From the NCBI GenBank assembly GCA_965230045.1, contig OZ245940.1, positions 1,302,001-1,366,000 of the forward strand: DNA of 64,000 bases. Reading direction: 5' to 3'. Both the position numbers and the translations under genes were made by a program. Of the stretch, positions 17,212 to 26,486 are shown one piece after another. The notes under the pieces are model-generated. The model ran no database searches. It saw only the letters and a list, made by a program, of their open reading frames with translations, and was not told the DNA's origin. How positions within the stretch are numbered: the stretch's first letter is position 1; each line of letters starts with the position of its first letter. The stretch is from G963662905 sp965230045 (GTDB taxonomy: Bacteria > Bacteroidota > Bacteroidia > Bacteroidales > WRLA01).

Positions 17212-18267
17212 ATGGCTAAAATCAAAATATTCCCTTTTTTGTTGCTTGTGTTGATGCTGGCAGTTGCCTGTAATTCCCATATGGAAAATAAACAGGACGG
17301 TAAGGCTGGTGATGCTGCAAATGTGGATGTAGCCCAGGATATTGACCCGCTTCTGGCAAAACTCAACAAGCAGCTCGAAGACGATCCGGAAGATGTGGCA
17401 AAATGGGTTGCCCGTGCCAATTATTATATCGGAATGGGCGATTTGAACAAAGCCTTTGGCGATATCAACAAAGCCATCAGTATCGATACCACGGATGCCG
17501 CCATTTTTACAACCCTGGGTGACATTTATTTAGAAATGGGCGAAGTGCAGCGTTGCGAAAAAGCCCTTCTCAAAGCATTGCGCCTTGAACCCGATTATCT
17601 GCCGGCTTATTTGAAGCTATCGCGCTATTACCTTATTTTCCAGAATTATAAACAATCCATGAAATATGCCGAGATGGCGTTGCGACAAGATGAAATCAAT
17701 GCTGAAGCCTTTTATCTGATTGGTTTTAATTTTATGGAAACCGGCGATACAGCCCATGCCGTGCGCTCCTTCCTGACCTCTGTTGACCTGGACCAGGATT
17801 ATTATGATGCATGGCTGCGCCTGGGTGTGGTACATGCTACACGCAATAATGAACTGGCCGAGCATTATTACAAAAATGCACTCAATATAATTCCGGACAG
17901 CCGCGAAGCGCGTTATTTGCTGGCAATATATTACCAGAATACGGAGCAATGGGACAAGGCTCTTGCTTCCTATGACAAGCTAATCTCCATTGATTCCCTC
18001 TTTGCGGATGCTTATTATAATAAGGGGTATATTGTATTGGTTTATAAACAGGATTTTGCCGCGGCAGATGAAGCTTTCACTGAAGTTATTGATATTAACC
18101 CGAAATATGGGCCTGCCTTTTTAAACAGGGGTTTATGCCGCGAGGAACTGGGAAAATTAGATGAAGCCATGTACGACTTAACCAAAGCCGTTGAGTTAAT
18201 GAACAACGACCCGAAAGCTGTAGAAGCTCTGGCAAGGGTAGCTGCAAAAGCCCGGGAATCCAATTAA
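17212..18267 (+). CDS. TPR-repeat lipoprotein
   Basis: From ATG 17212 the protein has 351 residues; the signal peptide ends in the lipobox LAVAC, so it is lipidated and exported. The in-frame start ten codons earlier overlaps the promoter element and is rejected. The rest is a chain of tetratricopeptide repeats, about eight, visible as recurring A-x-x-x-Y/L-x-x-A-I patterns (DLNKAFGDINKAISID, EVQRCEKALLKALRLEP, DEAMYDLTKAVEL). TPR lipoproteins act as protein-interaction scaffolds; the partner is unknown. It converges on the Hpt gene with a gap of only three bases. Confidence 0.88.
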   Translation: MAKIKIFPFLLLVLMLAVACNSHMENKQDGKAGDAANVDVAQDIDPLLAKLNKQLEDDPEDVAKWVARANYYIGMGDLNKAFGDINKAISIDTTDAAIFTTLGDIYLEMGEVQRCEKALLKALRLEPDYLPAYLKLSRYYLIFQNYKQSMKYAEMALRQDEINAEAFYLIGFNFMETGDTAHAVRSFLTSVDLDQDYYDAWLRLGVVHATRNNELAEHYYKNALNIIPDSREARYLLAIYYQNTEQWDKALASYDKLISIDSLFADAYYNKGYIVLVYKQDFAAADEAFTEVIDINPKYGPAFLNRGLCREELGKLDEAMYDLTKAVELMNNDPKAVEALARVAAKARESN

Positions 18268-18270
18268 TAC

Positions 18271-18612
18271 TTATTCGTATTCCTTGCGCAAGCGTATAAT
18301 CTCATCCCGAAAAACAGGAAGGGCTTCCATGAATTTGGGATACCATTCGGCTACACCGGCCTCTTCTCCATCTTTGGAAGCATTCATAAGCTTGTCGGCA
18401 ATAAAAACTTCTTCATCGGCATAAAAAGCTCCTAATGAACCTTTAAATTTATGGGAAACCTGATGTATCGTTTCCAGGTCTTTTTCTTCCCATGCTGTTT
18501 TTATGATTTCAATACGCTCACTGTATTCACTTAAGAAGGTATCAATTATATCTACAATTATTTCGTTGTCGAAACCAGAATAAGTAGAAAGAAATGTTTC
18601 ACGATTTATCAT
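18271..18612 (-). CDS. Stand-alone histidine phosphotransfer (Hpt) protein
   Basis: A 113-residue helical protein that fits the Hpt family, which passes phosphoryl groups between receiver domains in phosphorelays. The phosphorylation motif is VSHKFKGSLGAF, with His53 in the HxxKGS context. There is no membrane segment or other domain. The PAS/GAF kinase 1.2 kb away is the nearest signalling gene but lacks a receiver domain, so a direct partnership cannot be read from the sequence. Confidence 0.88.
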   Translation of the reverse strand: MINRETFLSTYSGFDNEIIVDIIDTFLSEYSERIEIIKTAWEEKDLETIHQVSHKFKGSLGAFYADEEVFIADKLMNASKDGEEAGVAEWYPKFMEALPVFRDEIIRLRKEYE

Positions 18613-18793
18613 TGTTGGCTGTTTTTATTGGCTTTAACAATATTACAAAAAAAAATGATAAGTGCTGCTTTTTTTTAATGGCTGAAAAAGCGATTGCCAC
18701 TGTTCCTGTTTATTTGGTTTTACTGGGTATGTGAATGAAAGCCTAAGGATAGGAAGGATTAGGCAAGAGCAGGGGTTTTGATTTATAAAATTG

Positions 18794-19549
18794 TTATGGG
18801 TTTTCCAGTCTTAATTCATCCAGTTTTTGTTGAATTTTGTCCCGTACCTCAACCGACAGGCTTTCGGCATCCCTGCCTTTGGGGTCAATGGCTTCCAATG
18901 CGCAATAATTGAGTCGTACGCCAAAATTTAGCGGGAAATATCCGTTTTTCATCAGGCGGTCGTGTCCATCCAAAACAAAGGGAACAATAAGGGCAGAAGG
19001 AGATTTTTTTAACAATGCAGCTAAACCGGCACTTTGAAAAGTTTTAAGCTTTCCGGTTTTGCTGCGCGTTCCTTCGGGGAAAATGCTGGCACTGTAGCCT
19101 GTTTCTTCAATATGCTTGCCCAGTTTACTGATTTCAATAATTGACTGTCGCGGGTTTTTGCGCTCAATCAGTGCAGAGCCGCCATGCCTGAGGTTGTATG
19201 AAACACTTGGGATGCCTTTTCCCAGTTCTTTTTTTGATACAAATTTGGGGTGAAACTTTCGGAATGCCCAAATGACAGGAGGGATATCAAAAAAGCTCTG
19301 ATGATTTGAAATGATTATCAAAGGACGCCCTTGTGGAAGCTTCTCCAGTCCCGTTATACGAATCCGGCATCCAACAAAACTCAAACTATAAAGGAGTCCT
19401 AAATTAAGAATGTCAACAGATTTTTTTCGCAATGAATATCCATTGGCATAATGGCAAATCACCTGTACTGGGTGAAAAAGGCACAGCAACAGACCGTAAC
19501 TGAGCCAAACCAAAACAGAGCCAGGATAGGAAATTATTCGTTTCATCAT
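18794..19549 (-). CDS. plsC: 1-acyl-sn-glycerol-3-phosphate acyltransferase
   Basis: Membrane-associated enzyme converting lysophosphatidic acid to phosphatidic acid. The 251 residues begin with a hydrophobic segment, then the acyltransferase motifs SNHQSFFDI (NHx4D catalytic pair), the FPEGTRSKTGKLK substrate-binding motif and VPFVLDG. The family also includes acyltransferases for other lysolipids, so substrate specificity is inferred. It stands alone, divergent from the kinase gene. Confidence 0.9.
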   Translation of the reverse strand: MMKRIISYPGSVLVWLSYGLLLCLFHPVQVICHYANGYSLRKKSVDILNLGLLYSLSFVGCRIRITGLEKLPQGRPLIIISNHQSFFDIPPVIWAFRKFHPKFVSKKELGKGIPSVSYNLRHGGSALIERKNPRQSIIEISKLGKHIEETGYSASIFPEGTRSKTGKLKTFQSAGLAALLKKSPSALIVPFVLDGHDRLMKNGYFPLNFGVRLNYCALEAIDPKGRDAESLSVEVRDKIQQKLDELRLENP

Positions 19550-19809
19550 AACCTTATGACCTTATTACACATTGCAAAAATACAAAAACATGTGAACCGG
19601 ATTAAATAATCTGTTGCTTAAATTAAGATTCAGGAAGTGTTCTTTTCGGGAAGAAAGCTTCTTGCAAAGAAGGAATTGTTTAATAATTGCCGGCCAAACA
19701 AAAAGTGTTTTATAGCTGTTAACAGGAAATTAAGTGATTGCTTTCCAGAGATTATATTGATCGTGCAGTTTATTCTGTGTTTTGAGAAAAATACATGTAG
19801 TTTTTTAAC

Positions 19810-19817
19810 TATATTTG
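19810..19817 (+). promoter_or_regulatory. -7 element of the PAS/GAF kinase gene
   Basis: TATATTTG matches TAnnTTTG, 19 bases before the start codon. Confidence 0.55.
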
Positions 19818-19836
19818 TAGGGAACATGTTTGTGTT

Positions 19837-21984
19837 ATGAACGAAGACTTACACCGCAAAACCCTGAAAGCGCTTAAGCCCGGGAAAGATATTTCCGGTC
19901 AGGTAAAGAGTATGAAACCTGAAGAGTTGATTGAAGAATTGAATACTTATCAATTGGAGCTTCAGATGCAAAATGATGAACTTCAAAAAAAGCAGGAAGA
20001 ACTCAGGAAAAGCGAACGTAAGTTCAGAGGCCTGTACAATGCTCTGCCGATAGCCTTGTTTACCGTTGACCGTGAAGGTGATATCCTGGAGCATAACATA
20101 ACAGCCCCAGGCTTGTTTAAAACAAAATCGAATGCATTTCAGAAACTGAATTTTAATAAACTCATCCATTCGTCTTCGCAGGATGATTTCTACCTGAAAT
20201 TTACTGAAGTCTGCAAAAAAGGGGTACAAGCTGATTTTTATGCCAAATTGAAGGATTTCGAAGGCAGTTCTTTCTTTGCCCATTTGCATATTTATATTTT
20301 CGACGATCTTGAAGAGCTGCTCTTAAACATTACTGTTGAGGATGTTAGCGCACAACGTCGAACTGAAAATTTGCTCAAAGAGAGCCAGATGCGTTATAAG
20401 GCACTCCATGATGCATCTTTTGGGGGCGTCCTTTTGCATGATAAAGGATTGGTGCTTGAGTGTAATGGGCAATTGTCCCGCTTGACAGGTTATAGCAAAG
20501 AAGAAATCACTAAAGGAGGCTTGTTTCAGTTTGTTGATATCAGCAGTCATAGCGAGATCATCGAAAAAATTCAAAATCAATATGAAAAGCCCTATGAAGT
20601 TCTGATACGCACAAAAGATGGCCGTGCATTAGAGGCAATTGTTCAGGCGAAAAATTTGGGGCTTGATGGAAAGACCGTTCGTGTAGCCGAATTCCGTGAT
20701 ATCAGTGAGATTAAAAAGCAGGAGGAAACCCTGACGAAAAGTGAAAATGAACTACGGCGTGCTTTGGAAGAATCGAAACGTCGGGAAAGCGAAATTGCAG
20801 AAATGCTTGGAGCTGCCAGAAAAATTCTTGAGTTTAATGATTTTGAAGTTACTTCCCGTGCTATTTTTGATGCCTGCTCGAGGGTAATTGGTGCTAAGGC
20901 CGGTTATGTTGCCCTCCTTTCGGATGATGGTGAAGAAAATGAACTGCTTTTTCTGGAAGATGGAGGAATGCCTTGTACGGTGAATCCCGAATTGCCCATG
21001 CCTATCAGAGGCTTGCGTGAAGAAGCCTACCGAACAGGCAAAGCTGTGTATGATAATGATTTTATGAAGAGCAAATGGGTGAAATTTATGCCAAAAGGAC
21101 ATATGGCTTTGCGCAATGTAATGTTTGCTCCTTTAAATATTGAAGGAAAAACAAAAGGCATAATGGGCATGGCTTGTAAAGATGGTGATTTTACCGATTA
21201 TGATGCCCGTATTGCCGGTGCTTTTGGTGATTATGCCGCCATCGCTCTGCAAAACAGCAGTATCATGAAATCACTAAAAGACAATGCACGCGAACTCAGT
21301 GAATTAAATGCTACGAAAGACCTTTTGTTTTCTGTGATTGCACATGATCTGCGCGGCCCCTTTACCAGTATTTACGGCCTGAGCGAGATGCTGCTCGAAA
21401 AAAGCAGCCAAAACGAATTTGATCTTGTGCCAAAACTCAGTAATTCATTGTTCAAAACCAGTAAACGAAGCCTGGATCTATTGGATAACCTTTTGGAATG
21501 GTCACGGGTGCAAACCGGTAAAATAAAATTTAAGCCCCTTGATGTTTCTTTGGGTTTTGTTGTGAACGATGTTGTTGATTTGCTCAGGGCCAATGCGGAT
21601 GCAAAAAAGATCAGCATTAAAAAAACCTGCCCTGAAATTTCCCTGAAAGCCGATGAAAATATGCTGCGTGCGGTTATCAGAAACCTGATTACAAATGCCT
21701 TAAAGTTTTCCTATGAAGGTTCTTCTGTTTGGGTTAAAACCGAACAAAACGAGGATAGCGTGCGCATCAGCATCAAAGATGAAGGTACCGGAATGAGTGA
21801 CGAACAGTTGAAAACACTTTTTAAAGTGGGACTTCAGCAAAGCTATCCAGGGACGAACAGGGAAAAAGGGACCGGTTTGGGATTAATCTTAAGCAATGAT
21901 TTTATTAAAATGCACAAGGGTAGGATAGAGGTAGAGAGCAAAGCGGGAAAAGGATCCGTTTTTACGGTTATTCTTCCGCTTTAA
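19837..21984 (+). CDS. Cytoplasmic PAS-PAS-GAF sensor histidine kinase
   Basis: A 715-residue soluble kinase with no membrane segment. An N-terminal helical/coiled-coil part (about 1-62) precedes a PAS-like domain (about 63-170), a PAS domain with PAC end (about 185-295), a coiled coil, a GAF domain (about 325-480) and the kinase core: HisKA with VIAHDLRGPFTSIYGLSEM (phosphoacceptor His) and HATPase_c with NLITNALKFS (N box), DEGTGMS (G1) and KGTGLGLILS (G2). There is no receiver domain, so the partner regulator is elsewhere. The ligand of the PAS/GAF sensors is unknown. It converges on the ABC permease gene. Confidence 0.9.
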   Translation: MNEDLHRKTLKALKPGKDISGQVKSMKPEELIEELNTYQLELQMQNDELQKKQEELRKSERKFRGLYNALPIALFTVDREGDILEHNITAPGLFKTKSNAFQKLNFNKLIHSSSQDDFYLKFTEVCKKGVQADFYAKLKDFEGSSFFAHLHIYIFDDLEELLLNITVEDVSAQRRTENLLKESQMRYKALHDASFGGVLLHDKGLVLECNGQLSRLTGYSKEEITKGGLFQFVDISSHSEIIEKIQNQYEKPYEVLIRTKDGRALEAIVQAKNLGLDGKTVRVAEFRDISEIKKQEETLTKSENELRRALEESKRRESEIAEMLGAARKILEFNDFEVTSRAIFDACSRVIGAKAGYVALLSDDGEENELLFLEDGGMPCTVNPELPMPIRGLREEAYRTGKAVYDNDFMKSKWVKFMPKGHMALRNVMFAPLNIEGKTKGIMGMACKDGDFTDYDARIAGAFGDYAAIALQNSSIMKSLKDNARELSELNATKDLLFSVIAHDLRGPFTSIYGLSEMLLEKSSQNEFDLVPKLSNSLFKTSKRSLDLLDNLLEWSRVQTGKIKFKPLDVSLGFVVNDVVDLLRANADAKKISIKKTCPEISLKADENMLRAVIRNLITNALKFSYEGSSVWVKTEQNEDSVRISIKDEGTGMSDEQLKTLFKVGLQQSYPGTNREKGTGLGLILSNDFIKMHKGRIEVESKAGKGSVFTVILPL

Positions 21985-21996
21985 GTGCTCTATTGC

Positions 21997-23232
21997 TTAT
22001 TCGTAGCGCAAGGATTCTATCGGGTCAAGTTTTGATGCCCTGTAGGCGGGGATAAAACCCGAGAGTATGGCAACCACAAAGCAAAGGCTAAATCCCAAAA
22101 TCATCCATTGCCAGGGGATTATAAAATCACCTCCAATCATTTTGGCAACCCCATTGCCCACACCAATTCCTAAAATCACGCCCAGTAAACCGCCAATCTG
22201 GGCAATTACAATGGCTTCTACAAGAAACTGATTGCGAATAATTTTTTGTGTCGCGCCCAAGGCTTTGCGGATCCCGATTTCACGGGTGCGCTCGCTGACT
22301 GATACAAGCATGATGTTCATCAGACCGATGGCAGCGCCAAAAAGCGTGATAATCCCAATGATTACGGCGGCTAAACCGATCATGCTTACGTTTTCGAGCA
22401 TCATATTTACCATGCTGTCGCTTTTGGTAATGCTGAAATTATTTTCTTCAAAACTTCGTAGCCCACGGATCGTTCTGAACAGTCCGGTTGCCTCGCTGAT
22501 GGCTCCGTCAATTTGCTTTGGGTCAACAGTCAATACACTGATGTTATAAGTCAAATTGTTTCCGGGCAAATAAACCCTGAGGTTTGTGATGGGTACATAG
22601 CAATTGCGGTCGCTGCTGAAGCCAATGCTGGAGCCTTTAGATGCAAGGACACCGATAACGCGGAAACGTCCCGGGCCGATAGAAATGGTTTTCCCGACCG
22701 GATCCTGACCACGTTTAAAAAGGGTTTCTGCCAGATCCGAACCGATAATGGCCACAGGGCTGCCGTAGTTGATCTCGGTAAACGAAAAATTTCTTCCCTT
22801 GCTTAATTCCTCGCCGGATGTGACAAGATAATTTTCGTCAACGCCAAATACCCGGATATTGGGATATGTTTTTTCGCTCTCGTATTTGACCGTTGCATTG
22901 CCGGTGCCCCGTGTACTTAAGGATACATAAGAAGGAAAAGTGAATTCCTTTTTAAATTCCTGGGCTTCATGCCAGCTTATTTTTTTATAGAATGTGCTTT
23001 GATGGCGTTGGTTTCCCATTTGCATGCTGCGGTTCTGGATGCTGAAGGTATTGGACCCCATGCGCATAAAGTTGGATTTGAGGTTGGCTTTCAGTGCATC
23101 AATGGATGTTAGGATGCCTACAAGTGCTGAAATGCCTATAGCAATAATCAAAACCGTAAGTATGGTGCGCAGCAGCTGTGAACGGATGGATTCCAGGCTA
23201 ATGTTGATATTTTCGCGGATGAGGACTTTCAT
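21997..23232 (-). CDS. MacB/FtsX-type ABC transporter permease
   Basis: An inner-membrane protein of 411 residues: N-terminal transmembrane segment (about 20-40), a large periplasmic MacB-type core domain (about 45-270, with PVAIIGSDLAETLF and GRFRVIGVLASKG), then three C-terminal helices of the FtsX domain including SERTREIGIRKALGAT and the end PAYRASKLDPIESLRYE. Such permeases move lipoproteins, peptides or drugs, or transmit force, with a separate ATPase. No ATPase gene lies beside it, so the partner is elsewhere. It follows upp by 22 bases on the same strand. Confidence 0.92.
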   Translation of the reverse strand: MKVLIRENINISLESIRSQLLRTILTVLIIAIGISALVGILTSIDALKANLKSNFMRMGSNTFSIQNRSMQMGNQRHQSTFYKKISWHEAQEFKKEFTFPSYVSLSTRGTGNATVKYESEKTYPNIRVFGVDENYLVTSGEELSKGRNFSFTEINYGSPVAIIGSDLAETLFKRGQDPVGKTISIGPGRFRVIGVLASKGSSIGFSSDRNCYVPITNLRVYLPGNNLTYNISVLTVDPKQIDGAISEATGLFRTIRGLRSFEENNFSITKSDSMVNMMLENVSMIGLAAVIIGIITLFGAAIGLMNIMLVSVSERTREIGIRKALGATQKIIRNQFLVEAIVIAQIGGLLGVILGIGVGNGVAKMIGGDFIIPWQWMILGFSLCFVVAILSGFIPAYRASKLDPIESLRYE

Positions 23233-23254
23233 GGTTTTGTTTTTTCAATATGCT

Positions 23255-23926
23255 TTAATCGTTTTGCACATCTTCTTTGGGGCCGTATGCCAGATCGCCC
23301 GCATCGCCCAGGCCGGGGACAATATAAGCTTTTGCCGTAAGGTCTTCATCAATGGCGGCAGTCCATAGTGTTATGTTTTTGCCCGGCATTTTCTTTTTAA
23401 GATATTCGATGCCTTCAGTACTTGCAATAACACATACAATGTGTATGCTGTCCGGTTCGCCATGCGAATGAAAAACTTCCTGACAGGTCAGCGCCATACT
23501 GGCTCCGGTAGCAAGCATCGGATCGGCTATTATAAAACAGCGCCCGCTAAGTGGTGGACTCGATACATATTCTACCTGAATGTCAAATTCTCCGTTTTTC
23601 TGATAGGAGCGATAAGCAGATATGAACGCATTGTTGGCCTTGTCAAACAGGTGCAGCATGCCCTGATAAAGCGGAAGCCCGGCACGTAAAATAGTGGCCA
23701 GCACAGGTTGCTGTTTTAATTCGGGGACATCAAGGTCGCCGAGGGATGTGCTTACATGAACCGGTTGATACACCATTGTTTTGGAAATTTCGTAAGCAAT
23801 TAACTCACCAAGGCGTTCCAGGTTGTGCCGGAAACGGAAACTATCCTGCTGAATGTCCTGATCTCTGATTTCGCGTACAATAGGATTAATGATGCTGTTG
23901 GTTTGTCCCAGGTTTATGACTTTCAT
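23255..23926 (-). CDS. upp: Uracil phosphoribosyltransferase
   Basis: Pyrimidine salvage enzyme making UMP from uracil and PRPP. The 223 residues show TILRAGLPLYQGM, ADPMLATGASMALT (the PRPP-binding loop) and the C-terminal uracil-binding GLGDAGDLAYGPKED. Length is slightly above the usual 210. It leads the ABC permease gene, with no functional link apparent. Confidence 0.96.
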   Translation of the reverse strand: MKVINLGQTNSIINPIVREIRDQDIQQDSFRFRHNLERLGELIAYEISKTMVYQPVHVSTSLGDLDVPELKQQPVLATILRAGLPLYQGMLHLFDKANNAFISAYRSYQKNGEFDIQVEYVSSPPLSGRCFIIADPMLATGASMALTCQEVFHSHGEPDSIHIVCVIASTEGIEYLKKKMPGKNITLWTAAIDEDLTAKAYIVPGLGDAGDLAYGPKEDVQND

Positions 23927-23989
23927 AAGCTCATTTTTTCGTAAAATTAATCTTTTTCTGCGTTTTTGGGCAATTATGTGGCAAATCCA

Positions 23990-24934
23990 TTAATTGTTTT
24001 CGCGTTGTTTCCATTTCTGATATTTGGAGTGCACTGCTTTCAGGATGCCGGGCATATTGTTAAATTCAATACGTGGGTAATAGGTTTCCTGTGCGCCCCA
24101 GCTTTTATAAAAGCGTGCAAGATTCGGATTGTTTGAGCCTTCAAAATCCAATGTATTGCTGGTTTCACTGTAATTCCGGATAAATGAGTCGATCAGGAAA
24201 AACATGGCGCCGTGTTCTTTTCCGCTTTCGCTTAATGCCGAAAAAAAGAAGATCAAGCGTCCGTCTTTACGAATAAAAAATGCAGAGGCTATCACTTCGT
24301 TTTCAGGTGACAAACAGGCATAAATTTCGCCTTCGTTTTTATGCAAAAGAGTGTGCATGAGCCGCGTAAGCCGTTTGTAATGATCATCAGCGATATGCTT
24401 AAATTCTTTGCCTTTGTTCATTTGGAAAAGCGACACCAGCGTTTCGGGCTGCAAATTATTAACAACACGTAGCCCGTTTTTTTCGGCTTTATTAATGTTG
24501 CGTTTGGTGTTCTTTGAAAAGCCCTGGCGCAAAACTTCATAAGGCCGGATAAGGTCCAGCTCATGATTGAGCCTCTTTTTCCATTCCTGCTCCCCGCTGA
24601 TTACATTATAACTGTTGAGGTTAAGCTCGCCATAAAGAAATTTTGGAGGGATGTGTTCTAAAAACTCGGTAACATTATCGGGGCTGAGCAGCTTTCTTGA
24701 AAAAAGACCCAATTGCTGTGTGAAATAGGGCTGAAAAATATAAGGGACAAAAAACTTTCTTCCCTGATTAAGCGGCATCACACGTATGTAGTCATCTTCA
24801 ACCAGTGCGCCCCAGTCATCGCAGACAATATCGAGATACCAGGAATATGCATAAACAATTTTATTTACGCTATTAGTGATGCAGTAATCCCAGCGCTCTC
24901 GGTCAATTTCTTCGTATTTGAGGTATTTTATCAA
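23990..24934 (-). CDS. FemAB-like / GNAT-fold acyltransferase
   Basis: A 314-residue cytoplasmic protein with the double GNAT fold typical of FemAB-like acyltransferases: N-terminal part with SWYLDIVCDDWGAL and VPYIFQPYFTQQLGL, then FSKNTKRNINKAEKNGLRV and the C-terminal EVIASAFFIRKDGRLIFFFSALSESG and LDFEGSNNPNLARFYKSWGA. Relatives transfer aminoacyl or acyl groups to cell-envelope precursors. It follows the polysaccharide deacetylase gene by five bases, which supports a joint role in modifying an envelope polysaccharide, but the substrate is unknown. Confidence 0.75.
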   Translation of the reverse strand: MIKYLKYEEIDRERWDYCITNSVNKIVYAYSWYLDIVCDDWGALVEDDYIRVMPLNQGRKFFVPYIFQPYFTQQLGLFSRKLLSPDNVTEFLEHIPPKFLYGELNLNSYNVISGEQEWKKRLNHELDLIRPYEVLRQGFSKNTKRNINKAEKNGLRVVNNLQPETLVSLFQMNKGKEFKHIADDHYKRLTRLMHTLLHKNEGEIYACLSPENEVIASAFFIRKDGRLIFFFSALSESGKEHGAMFFLIDSFIRNYSETSNTLDFEGSNNPNLARFYKSWGAQETYYPRIEFNNMPGILKAVHSKYQKWKQRENN

Positions 24935-24939
24935 TGTTT

Positions 24940-26253
24940 TTATTTTTCGGGAAGTGCATAAACCACCATTTCTTCAAAAATCTGTCGCCAACCTTTCCAT
25001 TGGCCTTTATCGCTCAAAGAATCATTATGCCATAGGCTGATAAACTGTCCGTTTACGTTGCGAACTTCATTAATTAGCTCCTTCATTTTTTGCAGCGCTT
25101 CATCCTTATTGAGGTGTAGATAATCTTTCAAAGTGCCTTCCATAAATGTAAATGGATGAATGATCAGTTTTGTTTCTTTGTTGTGTTCAAGGTCGAAAAA
25201 CGGATAAGGGGTGCATATGCCGGCCCTGAAACCCGGTTGGCCAGCAAAACCCATAGTATAATCGTGATGAATGTCCAGGCTGAGCAAATTACGGTAAGTG
25301 TCGGGGAAACTCAGCTTCAGAAAATGCTGGCGCGATGCTGTTATTTCGCGTTTGAGCACACGGCTCAGCCTTTCCGTTTCTGCACGCAAACGCCAGATTT
25401 CCTTGTTGGAAGCAAAACCCGGATGAATTCCCAATTCGGCATAATCGGCCAGATGCTTGATCAAAACCTGAAATTTATGGTTCCGGAAGCTAATACTTTT
25501 GTCCAAAGGGCCATAATCGGCAAAAAGCACAAAATATATGTTTTTATAAGCGTATTTTTTTTGGGTTTGTAGTTGATATTCAAATGAATCGAAGGGGTCG
25601 CTGGCTTTTCCGAATGTTACGCTAATACGTTCTTTTAGGGCCGGCCAATCGCCATTGAGCATATCGCGTACAAAACCGCCACCTTGCCGCCACAGGCTTT
25701 TCCCTTTATACGACCATGCCGAATCAATATCAATGGTAGAAATAAAGCGGTATTCTCCCTTTTTAAATGCTGCACCGGGGAAACGTTCGGTGATGATGCG
25801 CGCAATATAATTCGCCCATATGTTTATTACTGGTTTTTCAAGAAAACCCTGTTGGAATGCCTGGCTGCTTTCTGCTGTAAAACGGCCATAACGGTCGGGC
25901 CTATACGGCAAGTATTCCTCATAGCGGCTACAGAGATAAAAGGCAGCAGCAAAGGGGTCAAAAGGCATAACAGATTTTTTGTCGTGCACCGGAAAAGGAC
26001 AGTTGATGCCCCCGTATTTTGTGAAATGAATATCATGGCCTTCAATTCGGCGCTCAAATAAAAGATTGGTGGCGCAAAAATAAACTCCGCGGTCGAGATC
26101 ATGACGGCTGTAATTGATTTTGATATGCTCCGAAGAAACAAATTCATCCTTGTCGTTCGTAAAATCAATTTCAGCTCCCAGTATGCGTTCAAAAATCAGG
26201 CTGAAAACATATTTTAACCGGGCTGTTGTATTGGGCGTATATATCAAAATCAT
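24940..26253 (-). CDS. Polysaccharide deacetylase family protein (DUF7033-like N-terminus)
   Basis: A 437-residue protein without an obvious signal peptide. The N-terminal half (about 1-150, including DPFAAAFYLCSRYEEYLP) resembles the DUF7033 domain found ahead of deacetylases in Bacteroidota. The second half has STIDIDSAW, ELGIHPGFASN and SLDIHHDYTMGFAGQPGFRAG, the Asp and His segments of a NodB-like fold; FISLWHND lies near the C-terminus. Family members remove N- or O-acetyl groups from envelope or exported glycans. It precedes the acyltransferase gene and starts 22 bases from the repeat element at 26276-26411. Confidence 0.75.
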   Translation of the reverse strand: MILIYTPNTTARLKYVFSLIFERILGAEIDFTNDKDEFVSSEHIKINYSRHDLDRGVYFCATNLLFERRIEGHDIHFTKYGGINCPFPVHDKKSVMPFDPFAAAFYLCSRYEEYLPYRPDRYGRFTAESSQAFQQGFLEKPVINIWANYIARIITERFPGAAFKKGEYRFISTIDIDSAWSYKGKSLWRQGGGFVRDMLNGDWPALKERISVTFGKASDPFDSFEYQLQTQKKYAYKNIYFVLFADYGPLDKSISFRNHKFQVLIKHLADYAELGIHPGFASNKEIWRLRAETERLSRVLKREITASRQHFLKLSFPDTYRNLLSLDIHHDYTMGFAGQPGFRAGICTPYPFFDLEHNKETKLIIHPFTFMEGTLKDYLHLNKDEALQKMKELINEVRNVNGQFISLWHNDSLSDKGQWKGWRQIFEEMVVYALPEK

Positions 26254-26275
26254 AAGCAGTATTTTGCGTGCCTTA

Positions 26276-26411
26276 AAGGGTTTCTGTCCCTAATGTACCC
26301 ATAAAATCCTTGGTTATTTCTTTTGCGGTAAACAGTCATCCCGCTCATACGGGACTTTTTGTTTCCAGTACAAAAATATAACTGAGATCGGACATTATGG
26401 ACAAGCACTAA
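26276..26411. repeat. MITE-like hairpin element D, diverged copy
   Basis: The left end GGTTTCTGTCCCTAATGT and right end GACATTATGGACAAGCACT match the inverted ends of elements A-C. The interior holds TCCCGCTCATACGGGA (26339-26354), and GAGATCGGACATTATGG is identical to element A copy 2. It fills most of the gap between the divergent deacetylase and dnaX genes. Confidence 0.65.
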
Positions 26412-26457
26412 ATAAGGACGAAGGAACAAAAATAAGCTAAAGCTGCAAAATCTTTTA

Positions 26458-26465
26458 TAATTTTG
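26458..26465 (+). promoter_or_regulatory. -7 element of the dnaX promoter
   Basis: TAATTTTG matches TAnnTTTG. It lies 21 bases before ATG 26487 and overlaps an in-frame TTG at 26463, arguing against that TTG as start. Confidence 0.6.
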
Positions 26466-26486
26466 GGGCAGAATCACAAAAAGGTT

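Noticed and set aside
26463..26486. TTG start of dnaX eight codons upstream
   Set aside because: It overlaps the -7 promoter element, and the family N-terminus fits the ATG at 26487.
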